This document shows, piece after piece, positions 1 to 11,252 of a stretch of DNA of 64,000 nt. The stretch is taken from positions 1,216,001 through 1,280,000 of the forward strand of contig JANUWF010001281.1 of NCBI GenBank assembly GCA_026120185.1. The letters are read 5' to 3'. The notes below the pieces were generated by a model that saw nothing but the letters and a program-made list of their open reading frames with translations, had not been told where the DNA came from and did no database searches. Both the position numbers and the translations under genes were made by a program. The stretch comes from Voacanga thouarsii. Its lineage: Eukaryota; Streptophyta; Magnoliopsida; Gentianales; Apocynaceae. How positions within the stretch are numbered: the stretch's first letter is position 1; each line of letters begins with the position of its first letter.

Positions 1-846
1 TTAACTAACATTCTCCAGGTTTTTTACGATGATACTTAGCAAGAGATTGATGTGAATAATCAAAAGATTCTTTCTGACCCAAATTGGGATGTTAGAGGGA
101 CTAGAGCTATCCTAGGCTTACATAAGCATAATGCCTTCCATGCTAATAGCTTCTATTCCAACAATGATTTGGCAGCCAACTTTCGAGCTCTAGTCTACAT
201 GTTTAGGTTCAATGTTGTACCCCGTGCTAGTGGTTTCAATAAGACTAGACTAATTGATACTTATATTTTGCATCAGATGATGAACACATTACCTATACCT
301 CTTGCTCTCATAATCATCCAATCTATTAGGGAGGTTGTTCATCACCGGCTCTCCACAAAAGCATTTGTTTTTCTCTTGATTATAATGAAAATTCTAAAAG
401 ACTTTGGAGTGAGTCTTGAGGGAGAACTCATGGAGGCTACCACTGAACACGATATGGTCACTGAGCAAACTCTTATGAGTTGCGGGTACAAATACAACCA
501 AGAGTTGAAAAAGTGGCTAACTCCCTTCGAGGTCAGACATCCCGGGTAGGTAAGACCGCCCACAATGGAGGAGGAGCACCCACCACCACCAGTACGTGCA
601 CAGGGTAGCAGTTCTCAGTCCCATTTCCGGACTGACTTTGAGACTACCGTGCTGGGGCGACTCGATCAGCAAATGGCAGTACTCCTACGCTTGCAAGGTA
701 CTATGGAGGACATGGCAAGACAGCAAGCTACTATAGAGCAGTAGTTAGCCGAATTGAGGCAGCATTCTTCTGGGCCACATGGTGGTGCGGGTACTTCTAC
801 ACCAGCTGCAGATGATGAGGATGATGAGGAGGAGGAGGAGGACTGA
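1..846 (+). pseudogene. Broken frame after pol of element A (env-position ORF)
   Basis: One frame is readable over the whole stretch, interrupted by in-frame TAG at 37, 547 and 742 and closed by TGA at 844. The first part, up to about position 540, resembles the protein domain usually annotated as 'putative plant transposon protein' in Athila-like elements, with a well-preserved block starting RAILGLHKHNAFHANSFY. The second part is proline-rich (EEEHPPPP), then has a short helical stretch with QQ and MARQQATIEQ, and ends in an acidic tail of Asp/Glu. The stops at 547 and 742 fit Trp or Gln codons changed by a single transition. The function of this domain is unknown and no transmembrane envelope features are visible. 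The family assignment is from pattern memory and is moderate. Confidence 0.55.
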
Positions 847-2610
847 TGATTTTTCTCGAGCACTCTTGTTTTTCCTTTCTCTTTTATTGTTTTCTTTAGT
901 TAGTTTTTGTTTTTTTTTTTATGCACTCTTTCTTTCTTTTGGTTTAGCTTTATTTTCTTTTCTAGTTTTATGCTTTGGTGTGTTTTCTTTTGTATTTTTA
1001 TTTTTAGGTACTTGGTAATACCTCATTCTTCAAGCATGCAGATTTTGTACGACACAATGCCAAGTGAATGGAAGTTTGTTTTTCTTATCTCTTCTCCTTT
1101 ATATTTTTGGTCCCATGTTATTGTTGTTCTTGTTATATTGATTTGGCCATTGAGGACAATGTCCAGTTTAAGTATGGGGGAGTGATTTGATTGACAAGTC
1201 TTTTATACATATATTTTAACCTTCTTGGGAGCAAGCAAATTTTGAGCAAAAATTTTCAAAATTTTTCTGAATTTTTGGAGATTTCAAGCTATATTTTTAA
1301 TGCATGTCTTTATAATGGAGTATAGAGCATATGTTCTATATCACTTATGGCTTATGCATGACTTTTTGCACTCACTTGGATGAAGTAGTTCTTGATCGAA
1401 TGCTGTACATTGTTCTTAAACCTATTTTTCTACTAAAATTCATAGAGCATTCTAGAACTTACTTGAATACCTCTCGAGGCAAAATAAGAAAGACGCTCAT
1501 GTTTTAACTTAAGGATGACAGTAATAGGCCTTCTTTGGATAGTTTAAGCTTTTCAAGCCTACCTATTGTTATATCATCCTTAGTTCCTATTTTGAGCCTA
1601 AATTGTTGATTTCTTTCTTTAAAACCCGTCACAATATTTTGTCCATTACTTGTTTATGAGAGTTTGAATAATTTTCCAAATCTTTATGCTCTTGATGGAT
1701 GAAAGTAGATGTATAAGAAGGTTGAGGAAGAATGTTGGGACAAAGATCATGACTTGTTACTTTCAATCATGGATCAATAACAAGTTGAGCTGAAAAGAAA
1801 AAGAAAGAGAAGAAAGAAAGAAGAGAGAGTGAAAAAAACAAAGGATTTGAAAAAAGAAAGCAAAAAGCTGTTGGAAAGAATGAAAGAAGAGAAGTGAAAA
1901 AAAACAATAGCAGCAGTGAAAGAAAAAATCACAAAAGGAATGGCGATTGAGGTGGAAAAAAAAAGTTAAGTTCATCTTAAAACTTGACACCATTGCTAAA
2001 AAATTTGAGTGATCTTGTGAAAGAAATTAAAAAAAAGTTGATAAAAAGAAAAGTTGAAAGAAAAAACAGAGAAAAAATGCAGGATTTGTTGGAGTGGAGT
2101 TGTAATTGTTATACAAGGTTATGGTTTGTTTGATTTTTGGAATAGGAGAGTAAGAAGAATTAGAAATTATTGGTTCATTTGTTTATCCTTTTCTTGATAA
2201 CTCTTAGTTTTTCTTTGACGTTTGATTCTCCTATATCCTTCGTTTGATAAGCTACATTACAAGTCTTTAGCCTTACATTACAAGCTTAAAAGTCCTACTT
2301 GATCTAAGTAGAATCATGATATGTCTCGGATTAGTGGAGGGGGTATGAAAAGTAAGCATATGGAATGCATATTCTTTTTTAACTAAATTCTTTCTAATAG
2401 TTTGAGAATAGTGTGAAGTATTGTGATGGTTCTACTAAATCATTTATCACTTACACAAGTCTTGCATTGGTTGTGAAAGATGTAGTAGTCATGTGTTTTA
2501 TATTCTTGAATGAAGAAAGCCTTGAAGATATTATTTTGAAATTGATTGAGTGATTGATTAAACCTTGTGTTTTCCTACTTGTTCTTAATACTTTGCTTAA
2601 GGACAAGCAA
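847..2610 (+). other. Non-coding 3' internal region of element A
   Basis: This is T-rich then A/G-rich sequence without a credible gene. A purine-rich low-complexity stretch lies at about 1785-2090 (runs of AAAGAAAGA). The part from about 1100 to 1605 is matched by the left end of the minus-strand copy B near 21245-21700, which shows that it belongs to the element. Frames seen here are low-complexity artefacts. Confidence 0.6.
1152..1184 (+). promoter_or_regulatory. Internal polypurine-type motif of element A
   Basis: The motif has the form TGAGGACAATGTCCAG followed by TTTAAGTATGGGGGAG. Near-identical copies occur twice in element B (minus strand, near 21625-21660 and 21868-21902) and once in element O (about 34207-34243). 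It looks like a second polypurine tract or another conserved cis element of Athila-type elements. Its role is inferred. Confidence 0.5.
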
Positions 2611-2631
2611 AGAGCTAAGTGTGGGGGAATA
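2611..2631 (+). promoter_or_regulatory. Polypurine tract of element A
   Basis: Purine-rich sequence (AGCTAAGTGTGGGGGAAT) lies immediately upstream of the 3' LTR start TGATAGGGG at 2632. This is the expected place for the plus-strand priming site of an LTR retrotransposon. Confidence 0.65.
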
Positions 2632-2809
2632 TGATAGGGGCTAAATTAGTCATGTTTTTCCTAGTTATTTAAGGTTCTTTTGTGACACATTTTATTCAAT
2701 AACTAGTCATATTCCTTCATATTTGAGATTTTACCCTTGAAAATGTATTTTGTTCATTATTTCATATTTTTAGGGTAAAACGGAACAAAAACTTCACAAA
2801 ACAGAGGAG

Positions 2810-3060
2810 AGGCGGCGTCGGCTAGGACCCTAGAACCGGCGCCAGCCATGCATTGTTGAAACGAACTTCGAAGCCACGAAAAAATTGTGAAAACAGAGCA
2901 GAACATAACCAAGGCAGCACTGGCTGTGAAGCTGGAACCAGCGCCGGCTGCATTCTGGAAAATATTGTGCAAAATTTGAAGAAAAATCGGCGAACGAGTG
3001 AAGGAACAGAACACAACCGGCGCCAGCTCCAAGAGTCAAGGTGGCGCCGGCTGTGCCGTA
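2810..3060 (+). repeat. GC-rich hairpin module in LTR A
   Basis: In an otherwise AT-rich LTR there are several CCGGCGCC-type blocks. One forms a perfect 9-bp stem: CCGGCGCCA (3017-3025) pairs with TGGCGCCGG (3042-3050) across a 16-nt loop. A similar module occurs in LTR B and in the leader of copia element C (see the entry at 18911). Confidence 0.7.
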
Positions 3061-3181
3061 ATGATAAGGTGGTGCTTGATTTTTTTCTACCCGATTTTTG
3101 ATAATCTGAGGAATTTTAGTATCTTCCAACTTCTACTCGACCAGGAACTTTGTACCTACAAGTTTAGGCACTACCTAAGGC

Positions 3182-3190
3182 TATAAATAG
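3182..3190 (+). promoter_or_regulatory. TATA box in LTR A
   Basis: TATAAATAG sits mid-LTR, about 550 bp after the LTR start. LTR B has the same sequence at the equivalent place (24531-24540, minus strand), so this is the likely Pol II promoter of the family. Confidence 0.55.
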
Positions 3191-4179
3191 ATGAAAAACA
3201 TAAGGGGAAAATTGGATAATTCATTGATCATTATAGAAGATTACTCAATCAAAGGAAGAATTCTTCAAGTACAATGAGGGTTATATAAGAAGGTCTTCAA
3301 AGGAAGAAGAATGAGGCTTGTCTATGAGTACTTTCTTTTACTTTGTTTTCTTTTTCTTGAACAATGATATGTTAATTGTTTTATTGTAATTTAACATTGT
3401 TTTAGATATTCATGATATTTAGAGTGATTTGATCTTTTGATTAATTGATTGTTCTTCTTAGTATTTAATTACTTGTGCTAATTATGAGATTGGTTGATTG
3501 TTACTTTCTATTGATTTACTTGGAAAAGGGGTTTATGGTAGTTTCAATTTGATTGATTTCATATTTGTTATCTCTTAACTTGCTTGAAAAAAGGGTTAAC
3601 TACTAAGAACAAGGTAATTAAAGATTAATTGATGTTTGTCATGAATGGATTCATTGGTTAGTTTCATATTTAAGTATACCATGAATGGAAATTTAATCAA
3701 ATGATTGTGTTTAATGCATCTTTTAGGTAAGACTGGTTGAGACAGGAATGTGATGCTAAGTTACCTAGAAGATAGGGATTCATGGATTGGAAATAAAGTG
3801 AGTCTATCTTAATCCTTCATGATGCCAAGGGAATAATTAGTTATGATAATGGTTGAGTTCTTTAAGATCATATTTGTCTACACAATAGCTTAAGTTGCAT
3901 AAATCTACATCCTTGACACGTATATATTTTTATTTTGATTTTTTAATTTTATTTTTCTTTTTATTTGTTTTTCACTTTATCGAGTCGGTTAAGCAATGAA
4001 AGAAAGCTGATTACTGCCTACTTATTCCTGGAGGATTGACACTCGTTTGAACCCTATGCTCAATTAATGATGAGTACGTTTGCTCATATATGTAATTTGG
4101 GTTGAACGTTTTAATTTAAACTTGATTAGGAATGTACTTAGTTGTTGTATGATTTTTATACCCAAGTCGGAACACATCA

Positions 4180-5115
4180 AGGATATTCCCAAGATGACTT
4201 TCAACACTAGATATGGCCACTACGAGTTCGTGGTGATGCCATTTGGAGTAACTAATGCACCTGCCATTTTCATGGATCTTATTCACAGGGTTTTCCAGCC
4301 GTACCTGGATAAGTTTGTGGTAGTGTTTATAGACGACATCTTAATCTACTCTAAAAGTCCTGAGGAGCATGCGGAGCATCTAAAGTTGGTATTAGAGAAA
4401 TTAAGAGAGCATAAACTTTATGCTAAATTTAGCAAATGTGAGTTTTGGTTGGATATAGTAGCTTTTCTTGGCCACGTGATATCTAAAGATGGAATCAAGG
4501 TGGACCCATCGAAAGTCGGGGCAGTTTCAAATTGGAAGCAACTGAAGAGCATAACCAAGGTCAGGAGTTTCCGTGGATTGGCGAGATACTATTGCCGTTT
4601 TATTAAGAACTTCTCTACACTGGCGACGCCAATGACCCAATTGCTAAGGAAGGACGTGCCATACGTCTAGAATGATAAGTGCGAGAAGAGCTTCCAAGAG
4701 CTTAAGAGGAGATTAATGACGGCACCAATGCTAAGCCTACCTGAAGAAGGTAAGGCCTACTCCTTGTACACGGATGCGTCTAAGGAAGGTCTAGGGGCGG
4801 TGCTGATGTAGGACAGGAAAGTTATCGCCTATGCCTCGAGGAAGTTAAAGTCGCACGAGGTAAACTATCCGACGCACAATTTGGAGTTAGCAGCGATAGT
4901 GTTTGCTTTGAAGAAATGGCGACACTATTTGTATGGGGCAGAATTTGAAGTTTTCACGGATCATAAGAGTTTGAAGTACATATTCACACAAAAGGACTTA
5001 AACTTAAGGCAAATGAGGTGGATGAAGTTTTTGGAGGAATACAAGTGTCCAATTAACTACCATCCGGGGAAAGCGAATATGGTAGCTGATGCGCTAAGTC
5101 GAAAAGTAAGGATGG
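4180..5115 (+). pseudogene. Chromovirus reverse transcriptase and RNase H, interrupted
   Basis: The frame begins inside the palm domain at the [18 protein letters not shown] block. It contains the catalytic FIDDILIYS motif near 4330-4355 (an F/YxDD box), then the thumb/connection region with [11 protein letters not shown]. RNase H follows with YTDASKEGLGAVL near 4765-4805, the [11 protein letters not shown] block near 4950-4990, and the end motif [10 protein letters not shown] near 5080-5105. In-frame stops fall at 4668 (probably a former Trp, TGG to TAG) and 4807 (probably a former Gln, CAG to TAG). The frame is otherwise continuous into the integrase linker. The first RT catalytic aspartate lies outside the window. 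Confidence 0.85.
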
Positions 5116-6310
5116 CTAGCTTGAGGGTACAAGAGATTCAAGTAGTACAGGATATCTTGGGGAAGCAGGTGGAAATGAGAGAAGGAAAAATTAGCTTGAG
5201 TAACCTAAGATTAGAGCCTGAGCTGAGGCAAGAGATTAGTGAGGCAAAGGAAGTGAAGAGAGGAAATAAGGAATTTCGGACTGATAAAGCAGGAGTGACG
5301 TATTTCCAAGAACGACTGTGTGTACTGGATGACCCAATAGTGAAGAGAAAGATAATGGATGAGGCTCACAAGAGCAAGTATTCTATCCATCCGGGGGAAG
5401 TTAAAATGTACCAAGATCTGAAAAATGCCTATTGGTGGTCGGGAATGAAAAGAGACGTGGGGTAATACGTCTCTACCTGCTTAACTTGTCAAAAAGTAAA
5501 AGCGGAGCGCAAGAAGGCAGCCGGATTGCTTCAGCCGTTGCCTATACCTGAGTGGAAGTGGCAAGAGGTGACGATGGATTTTGTTACTGAATTACCAATG
5601 TCTATGACTTGAAGGATGATGTGTGGGTAGTGGTTGACAGATTGACCAAGATAGCTCATTTCATTCCAGTGAATGTGAAGGACTCCATGGAAAAATTGGC
5701 CAAGACATACATCCACGAAGTAGTTAGATTGCATGGAGTGCCGACCAGTATTGTATCCGACTGGGATCCCAGATTTACTTCCAGATTTTGGACCAATTTT
5801 CAAGAGTCAATGGGGACGACTCTGAAGCTTAGCACATTTGCTCATCCGCAGACTGATGGACAGTCCGAGAGAGTCATCCAAATATTGAAGGACATACTTA
5901 GGGCTTGTGTGCTGGATTTTGGAGATAAGTGGATAGATTGTATACCCTACGCTGAGTTAGCATACAATAATAGCCATCAGGTGTCGATTGGAATGGCACC
6001 CTATGAAGCGCTATGTGGGCAGAAATGTCAAGTGCCCTTGTATTGGGGATGGATAGAGGATGGTCAAATCAGCAAGTCTGGGGAAGTGAATATTGAGGAA
6101 ATGGCCAATAAAGTGAAGATAATAAAGGAGATATTGAAAACCGTTTAAAGCCGACAGAAGAGTTATGCCGACAATAGAAGAAGGGAGTTAGAGTTTCAGG
6201 TGGGGGACCGAACCTTTCTAAAGATAACGCCGAGCAGAGGGATTGTGAAGCATCCTAAAGGAGGGAAGCTGAGTCCTAGATACCTAGGACCTTTTCCCGT
6301 GATTGAAAGG
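5116..6310 (+). pseudogene. Chromovirus integrase, frameshifted
   Basis: An HHCC zinc-binding domain is visible: paired histidines in [15 protein letters not shown] near 5370-5410 and paired cysteines in CLTCQ near 5480. A stop (TAA at 5463) lies between them. A frameshift near 5605 then moves the catalytic core to another frame. The core has the first Asp in DRLTK (about 5636), the second in SDWDPRF (about 5757) and the Glu in QSERVIQ (about 5865), so the DDE triad is present. A further stop at 6146 follows, with the linker sequence SRQKSYADNRRRELEFQVGD after it. The product would have inserted retroelement cDNA into the genome. Confidence 0.85.
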
Positions 6311-6640
6311 ATTGAACCTATAGCATATTGATTGGAGTTGCCAGAAGAATTAGCAAGAATCCATGATGTGTTCTATGTCTCCCAGTTGAAGAAATACAAC
6401 CCTGACCCGGAGCATGTATTGAACGAGGAACCATTGATTTTGCAACCTAATTTGAGCTACGTTGAGAGACCAATTAAGGTTTTGGATCGGAATATCAAGG
6501 TGTTGAGAAGTAAACAGATACCTACGGTGAAGATTTTGTGGAACCATCATGGTACTCAGGATGCAACATGGGAAACTGAAGATTAGGTGAAGAAGAAATA
6601 CCCGAACTTACTCTAAAGGTATAGCACTTTGAATTTCGAG
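6311..6640 (+). pseudogene. Integrase C-terminus with chromodomain
   Basis: After a stop near 6329 the frame resumes with the IHDVFYVSQLKKY block that links integrase to the chromodomain. The chromodomain follows: ERPIKVLDRNIKVLRSKQIP, then VKILWNHHGTQDATWE, ending near 6590. The aromatic cage looks incomplete compared with HP1-type chromodomains, as is common in the Tekay/Del group. Integrase chromodomains are thought to steer insertion towards heterochromatin. A stop at 6584 precedes the usual KKYPNL tail. Confidence 0.8.
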
Positions 6641-6644
6641 GCGA

Positions 6645-6666
6645 AATTCTCTTAAGGGGGAAAGGA
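6645..6666 (+). promoter_or_regulatory. Polypurine tract of the chromovirus
   Basis: Sequence TTAAGGGGGAAAGGA lies directly before the LTR start TGTAATACCCC at 6667, as expected for the plus-strand primer. Confidence 0.75.
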
Positions 6667-8298
6667 TGTAATACCCCATGTTAGACTGCCTTAGTAAGTG
6701 GGGAAAGGTCATGCATGTCATATTGAGTTATACTACATTTGATTATTTGAATTATTTTCATGAAAATATTAATTTGTTGTTGCATGAATTAATTTTCTCT
6801 TGAAATGGTTGTGGTAGTGGAGGTAGTTGAGTTTTATTTTATTGAAGGGAATTTATTAGAAAAGGGGATGGAGTAAGTGAATAAGAATTAAAGGAATTTA
6901 CTAGGAGAATATTTGGCAAGAATTAAGGTGGTTTAATGGATAGAGCTTGGTGTGTGTCCTTTGGTAGGCTTGAGTTCGAATCCTAGCTATCTCAAATTCT
7001 ATCCTTTCTTTTATTTTCCTTCTACCCTAATTTTCCCTAGCCTTGGACGAAATTCTAAAGGTTTTGGAAACCAATTTCTTAAAAATTAGGGTGTGCTTTA
7101 TCCTGAAAATTATTTTATGAATTAGTAAATTAAAATTCTAATTCTAATATCCTAGCATAATTTTTTTTTTAGAAAATAGAAGACCAACAACTGGATTTAA
7201 ATGAGATGTTTGGCACTTGGATTGAGCAAGGGTTTCGAAATATTGAAGGGGAAAAAGGAAGGGGAAAATTCAGTAGCTTCAAGGATTAGGAAACCAAAAA
7301 TTTTCTTACCAAATAGCTATTTAATAGGTGTTTAAAAAGTAGTCAAATTAATGCAAGGGATTAATTAATCTATTCCCCAAATAGATAACCTAATTCCTCT
7401 CTAGGGTTTTCTGGAAAACTCCCTCCTAGCAGCCGCCACTTAGGGTAAAGACAACTTATCTAAAACTTACTAATTAATTAGGGAGCATTGAGTACTCAGT
7501 GGGGGTAGGCTAGTAATACTAGTTTCGAAGAGTAAGAGCGAGTCTTTTAGCAGGAGGCCACCTCCAGAAGATAAACTCAACTTGGAGAGGTGACAGTACT
7601 ACTTAGTCAAGCCGGTCCGAGCTAGCATATTGGTCCATGTGGATATTGTTGATCCGGATTGGACAACTAGAATGTTGAGTGTAGAGATAGAGGAGTATCT
7701 CACCTAGTGGGTGAATTCCCCACTGCCCCTTTGTTGAAAGAATACATTGGAGAGCTATTATGGTGATAATCATGATATGGATTGTGTTACTATATTATTG
7801 AATCATTTGTTAATCCTTATTTAATGAATTATGATAGTGATGAAACAGTGATTGATTGGGAACTGTTTTAGATTTATTGAGCAAGGCTCCTTGGTATGAC
7901 TATTATTGATGAGATTGGCTTACAAACACGATTTAGTGGTTTTGATAAACCTGCATACATGAAATGGTTATAACTGACATTTGCACACACGGGACTTATG
8001 GAGATGTTAATCTCACACCTTTTATATCATGATTTCAGGAGATGGCTTTCAGTGAGAGGGGCAAAGCTAGGGTTGAGCTCCAATTTATTTATTTAGTTGT
8101 GTTTTGAATTTATTTCAAGAGACGCTTGTTAGTTTTGATTTTCCAGACTTGTATAATTTTTTCTTTCAGATGTAATGGAATTATTCTTTTAATTTTATTT
8201 AGTAGTTTTCATTTTATTTTGTACCTCGTTATAAAGACCCCTGGTCCTTTGGACGGGGCGACATCCTGCCCTATCTAGATACCTAGGGTATGGGGTGT

Positions 8299-8302
<4 letters not shown>
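6667..8302 (+). repeat. 3' LTR of the chromovirus
   Basis: The LTR runs from TGTAATACCCCAT to ATGGGGTGTTACA, about 1636 bp. Its ends form an inverted terminal repeat of about 12 bp. It follows the polypurine tract and ends exactly at a (TA)n run, suggesting that the element inserted into TA-rich DNA. It contains a tRNA-like segment at 6928-6983. The 5' LTR is outside the window, so no age estimate is possible. Confidence 0.85.
6928..6983 (+). promoter_or_regulatory. tRNA-like A/B boxes inside the chromovirus LTR
   Basis: GTGGTTTAATGGATAGAGC resembles a Pol III box A region, and AGTTCGAATCC, about 27 nt later, matches the box B consensus well. The segment could be the head of a small SINE, or a tRNA fragment carried by the LTR. 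No cloverleaf with a paired acceptor stem is evident, so it is not called a tRNA gene. Confidence 0.4.

Positions 8303-8343
<41 letters not shown>
8303..8343. repeat. (TA)n microsatellite
   Basis: About 40 bp of pure TA repeat directly abuts the end of the chromovirus LTR. Confidence 0.95.
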
Positions 8344-8346
<3 letters not shown>

Positions 8347-10274
8347 TCAATGCAAAATCCTCCCATTGCAACACTTGACTTCGTACAATAGCAACATGTG
8401 GCAACTTTAATTCTTCACACTGATAGTCTAGAAACTAAAAAGATTTCTTTGACTAATATCATTTCTTGAGAATAATCAACAATCAACGTATTCAAAGTGA
8501 TTAGTTTAATAGTTTAGTTTACGAGAAAATTTGTAATCTCAAAAGTTTATCTTTACATCAAATATAATCTTATTAAATAGTAGTGGCTATATAATAGCCA
8601 CCCCTATTTGCCAGTCTCTCCCTCATTACGGTGTAGCGGTGCCTATGATGTTGTCTTCAAGCTTTATATTATTGGTTGGCTTTTGGCTTTAGAATTAAGC
8701 TTTTGCTTATATGATGTGATACGTGAAGCTGGTTACAGCCTAACATGTAGGCAATACTAACTACTGCTTAATGCTTATTTCTACATCAAAATTTTCTCTT
8801 AGACTTATCTTCTACCTGGCAATCAAGTAATGTAGAGTTTCATATGTTAGATAGGAAACCATAATGAATAAAGTAAGAAAACATCCCAAAAAAAGTGCTT
8901 AACACACAATGACAAAGTAGTAGGATAGTACATAAATTTTCTCACGAATGTGAATTTTTGCTTCAAGAAGTCAAGAAGAAAAGGGTATGAATTTAGACAT
9001 TTAAATGGTTTCTTCTTCCATTTTTGAATTGTGGACTCAAAAATAGAGAACCCATGTTGATGCCTAATGCCCCGAGAATAGTTCAGAAAGCCCAATAAAG
9101 GTCAGATTTCTCAATGGCAGGGACTAGGGTATTTCCCTCTCACCCTGTATCTTCAGAGTAATTCATGATAGGAAGCCAAGTCTCTGATGAAGAATTACAA
9201 GCAGGGGCCTTGATCAGTTGCATCTACATAAATTCTCATTCTATATTTTGTTCTTCATGGATTTTTGATTCATTCCTCTTACATTCACAATTATGGGGCG
9301 ATGAAGATTGAAATCATTTTTTTATGCTGAGTTTCTTGATTTACTTTGATGACCTATTTGTGCATGTATGAGCCTATTTTGCTGTTAATTTAATTTGGGT
9401 TTTAAAGATTTTATTTTTCATATTTTAAACTTTTGATCTCGAGATTGATTGATGATGGATGATAGCAAGAAAGAGAAATGGGGTATTTGTTGTGATTAGA
9501 CTATAATTGATAATAGCAGTGTGAAGGTTGGACGGGTGCCCAAGTAGGGATGTTTGACTGTGTAGATAGCAAAAATGTAGCAACAACTCTTTTATAAAGC
9601 TTCTGTAGAGATTTTGGTATACAGTAGATCAAGCTCGAATTAGGGAGTATTTATCTTTTGACCTAGATGGATAGCAGTTTTGTGTGTTTGTTTATAATAT
9701 ACATATTCAATCATAATGAAGTGCTTTTGGAAGATGAATTATGTTGTAGAAATTGGAATGATTCCTCAATTCATTTCTAATTAGTTTTTGAGTCATATTT
9801 CATTTTTATTTTTTTTCATTTTCTTTGTGATGACCTTTTTTATGGCCAGTAGTTTTGGTTGGGTAATTATTGGTTCTATTCTTTGATGTGCTAAATAGGG
9901 TAGGTAAGTCATATGAAAGAGGCAGGAATCTAGGACTTATTGGTGTCTGAGTTTTCTTTATTTTGGATTTTGAGGACATTATATGATAGTATTTCCTTCC
10001 TGGGCAATTTTGAGGCATTGAAGTAGTGTTGTCATTGTTATGTTGTATCCATCAAACTGAGTTTGCAGTGGGTGTAGGTTGCTAAATTTGCCAAGTATTT
10101 GAAAATGCATTGAATTCATATAGCTCACATTTCCTGTAATGCCACAGATAAATTCTCATTTATAGGGTGGGAAGGAAGGCATAGTTATTAGCTTCTACTT
10201 AGAACTTGAGTGAGAATCCATACTTATTGACATTGTAGCCTATTCAAATTCGGTAAGCCAAGTGGTTGAACCCT

Positions 10275-10311
10275 AGAAGAAGAAGAAGAAGAAGAAGAAG
10301 AAGAAGAAGAA
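10275..10311. repeat. (GAA)n microsatellite
   Basis: About twelve AGA/GAA units in a row; a simple repeat. Confidence 0.9.
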
Positions 10312-10671
10312 AAGGTGAATTGGAAGTATATTGCTCTATTAGGAAAGTGGCAAGTATTTTTCTTCTGTTCTTATTTTAGCACAGGCCTGTTGAAGAGATA
10401 AGTGATATCGTTCACATTTGACAGTATTGAAATAAAAAGTTTTTTTAAGGAAATGTAAATATTATCTAAATCTATTTAATTATATTAATTAATTTTTATT
10501 TAATTGGATTTAGTTAAGAATTCAGATAAGCACAATTGAATTGAAATAAAGAGTTTTTTTTTTTTAAATGTGAGAGTTATATGAATTTATCTGAATTCAA
10601 TAAATTCAACTAAAGCCTATTGGGATCTAGAACCGATCTAAATCAAGCCATCAATGTGAAGCGTCACTCCT

Positions 10672-10732
10672 ATGGCAAAGAAGAAGAAGGCTTTGCCTTT
10701 TCGAACCTTCACTAAATGTACTCTTAATCAAG
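10672..10732 (+). other. Candidate first exon of an unknown nuclear gene
   Basis: An ATG opens a 20-codon lysine-rich peptide beginning MAKKKKALPFRTF. The codons run to AATCAAG followed by GTACTG, a plausible 5' splice site. About 80 bp later comes GATTAGGGTTTATC, typical of the start of plant introns and untranslated leaders. No downstream exon could be recognised before the next transposon relic, so this may be a captured or truncated gene piece or chance. The product is not recognised. Confidence 0.25.
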
Positions 10733-11189
10733 GTACTGATTCTTCTCTTTTCTTTCGCTTACTTTACTAATTATTGATCACTTTCCCGAGTAAATCCTTC
10801 GTTTTCTTGATTAGGGTTTATCTTCCTCTTTGGTTTAAACTGTTACTTTTTTGAGTTGCTAGATGAATTGGAAAAAAGAAGCAAATTTCTGTAGAAAGAA
10901 AAAAATCGTGCCTTAGAAAATGTTAAAACAAAGACAATTCCCTCAAGCAACCGGGCGGACTTCAAAAAACGTTATCAAATTTGATTAATAAAACATTCTG
11001 TGACAATTATTTTTTAAAAAATAAAAGGGAATTTCAAATACATGGACATTAAAAAATAATTCCATAAAAACAAAAACAAAAAAAAACGAAAGCACTATTT
11101 ATAAAAGCCCTGAAAAAATCACAAAGTAAATATTTAATAAAATTAACATTATTAAAAAAAATCATATCAAACTAAATATAAATATTACA

Positions 11190-11190
11190 T

Positions 11191-11228
<38 letters not shown>

Positions 11229-11252
11229 TATAGATAGATAGATAGATAGATA
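11190..11252. repeat. Compound microsatellite (TA)n(GA)n(TAGA)n
   Basis: Three adjoining simple repeats: TA, then GA, then TAGA units. Confidence 0.95.

Larger units (their letters stand above)
1..4179 (+). mobile_element. Athila-type Ty3/gypsy element A, 3' part with 3' LTR
   Basis: This is the 3' end of an LTR retrotransposon whose 5' portion lies left of the window. It consists of a decayed frame after pol (1-846), a long non-coding 3' internal region, a polypurine tract ending just before position 2632, and a complete 3' LTR. A second copy of the same family (B) lies on the minus strand at about 21245-24967 and confirms the LTR limits. At 4179 the LTR passes directly into gypsy reverse-transcriptase coding sequence of a different element, so A is nested inside that chromovirus. 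The Athila/Tat assignment rests on the tRNA-Asp-like primer site in copy B and on the conserved GAGGACA...GGGGGAG motif. Confidence 0.75.
2632..4179 (+). repeat. 3' LTR of element A
   Basis: The LTR starts TGATAGGGGCTAAATTAG and ends ...GAACACATCA, about 1548 bp. Both ends are matched by the LTR of copy B (minus strand 23543-24967), where the primer-binding site follows directly. It contains a TATA box at 3182 and a GC-rich hairpin region at about 2800-3060. It has accumulated indels relative to B. Sequence after 4179 is chromovirus pol, so the element boundary is clear. Confidence 0.8.
4180..8302 (+). mobile_element. Tekay/Del-type chromovirus (Ty3/gypsy), 3' half
   Basis: This is the 3' half of an LTR retrotransposon: reverse transcriptase from just before the [14 protein letters not shown] block, RNase H, integrase, a C-terminal chromodomain, a polypurine tract and a 3' LTR. 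The 5' half is displaced to the left of the window by insertion of element A at 4179/4180. The coding region has several stops and a frameshift, so the copy is dead. The domain order and the chromodomain fused to integrase identify a chromovirus; the Tekay/Del sublineage is judged from the overall RT and integrase sequence style. Confidence 0.85.

Noticed and set aside
779..1185. Hydrophobic Phe-rich frames as membrane proteins
   Set aside because: They are T-rich low-complexity sequence of the 3' region of element A, with no conserved motif.
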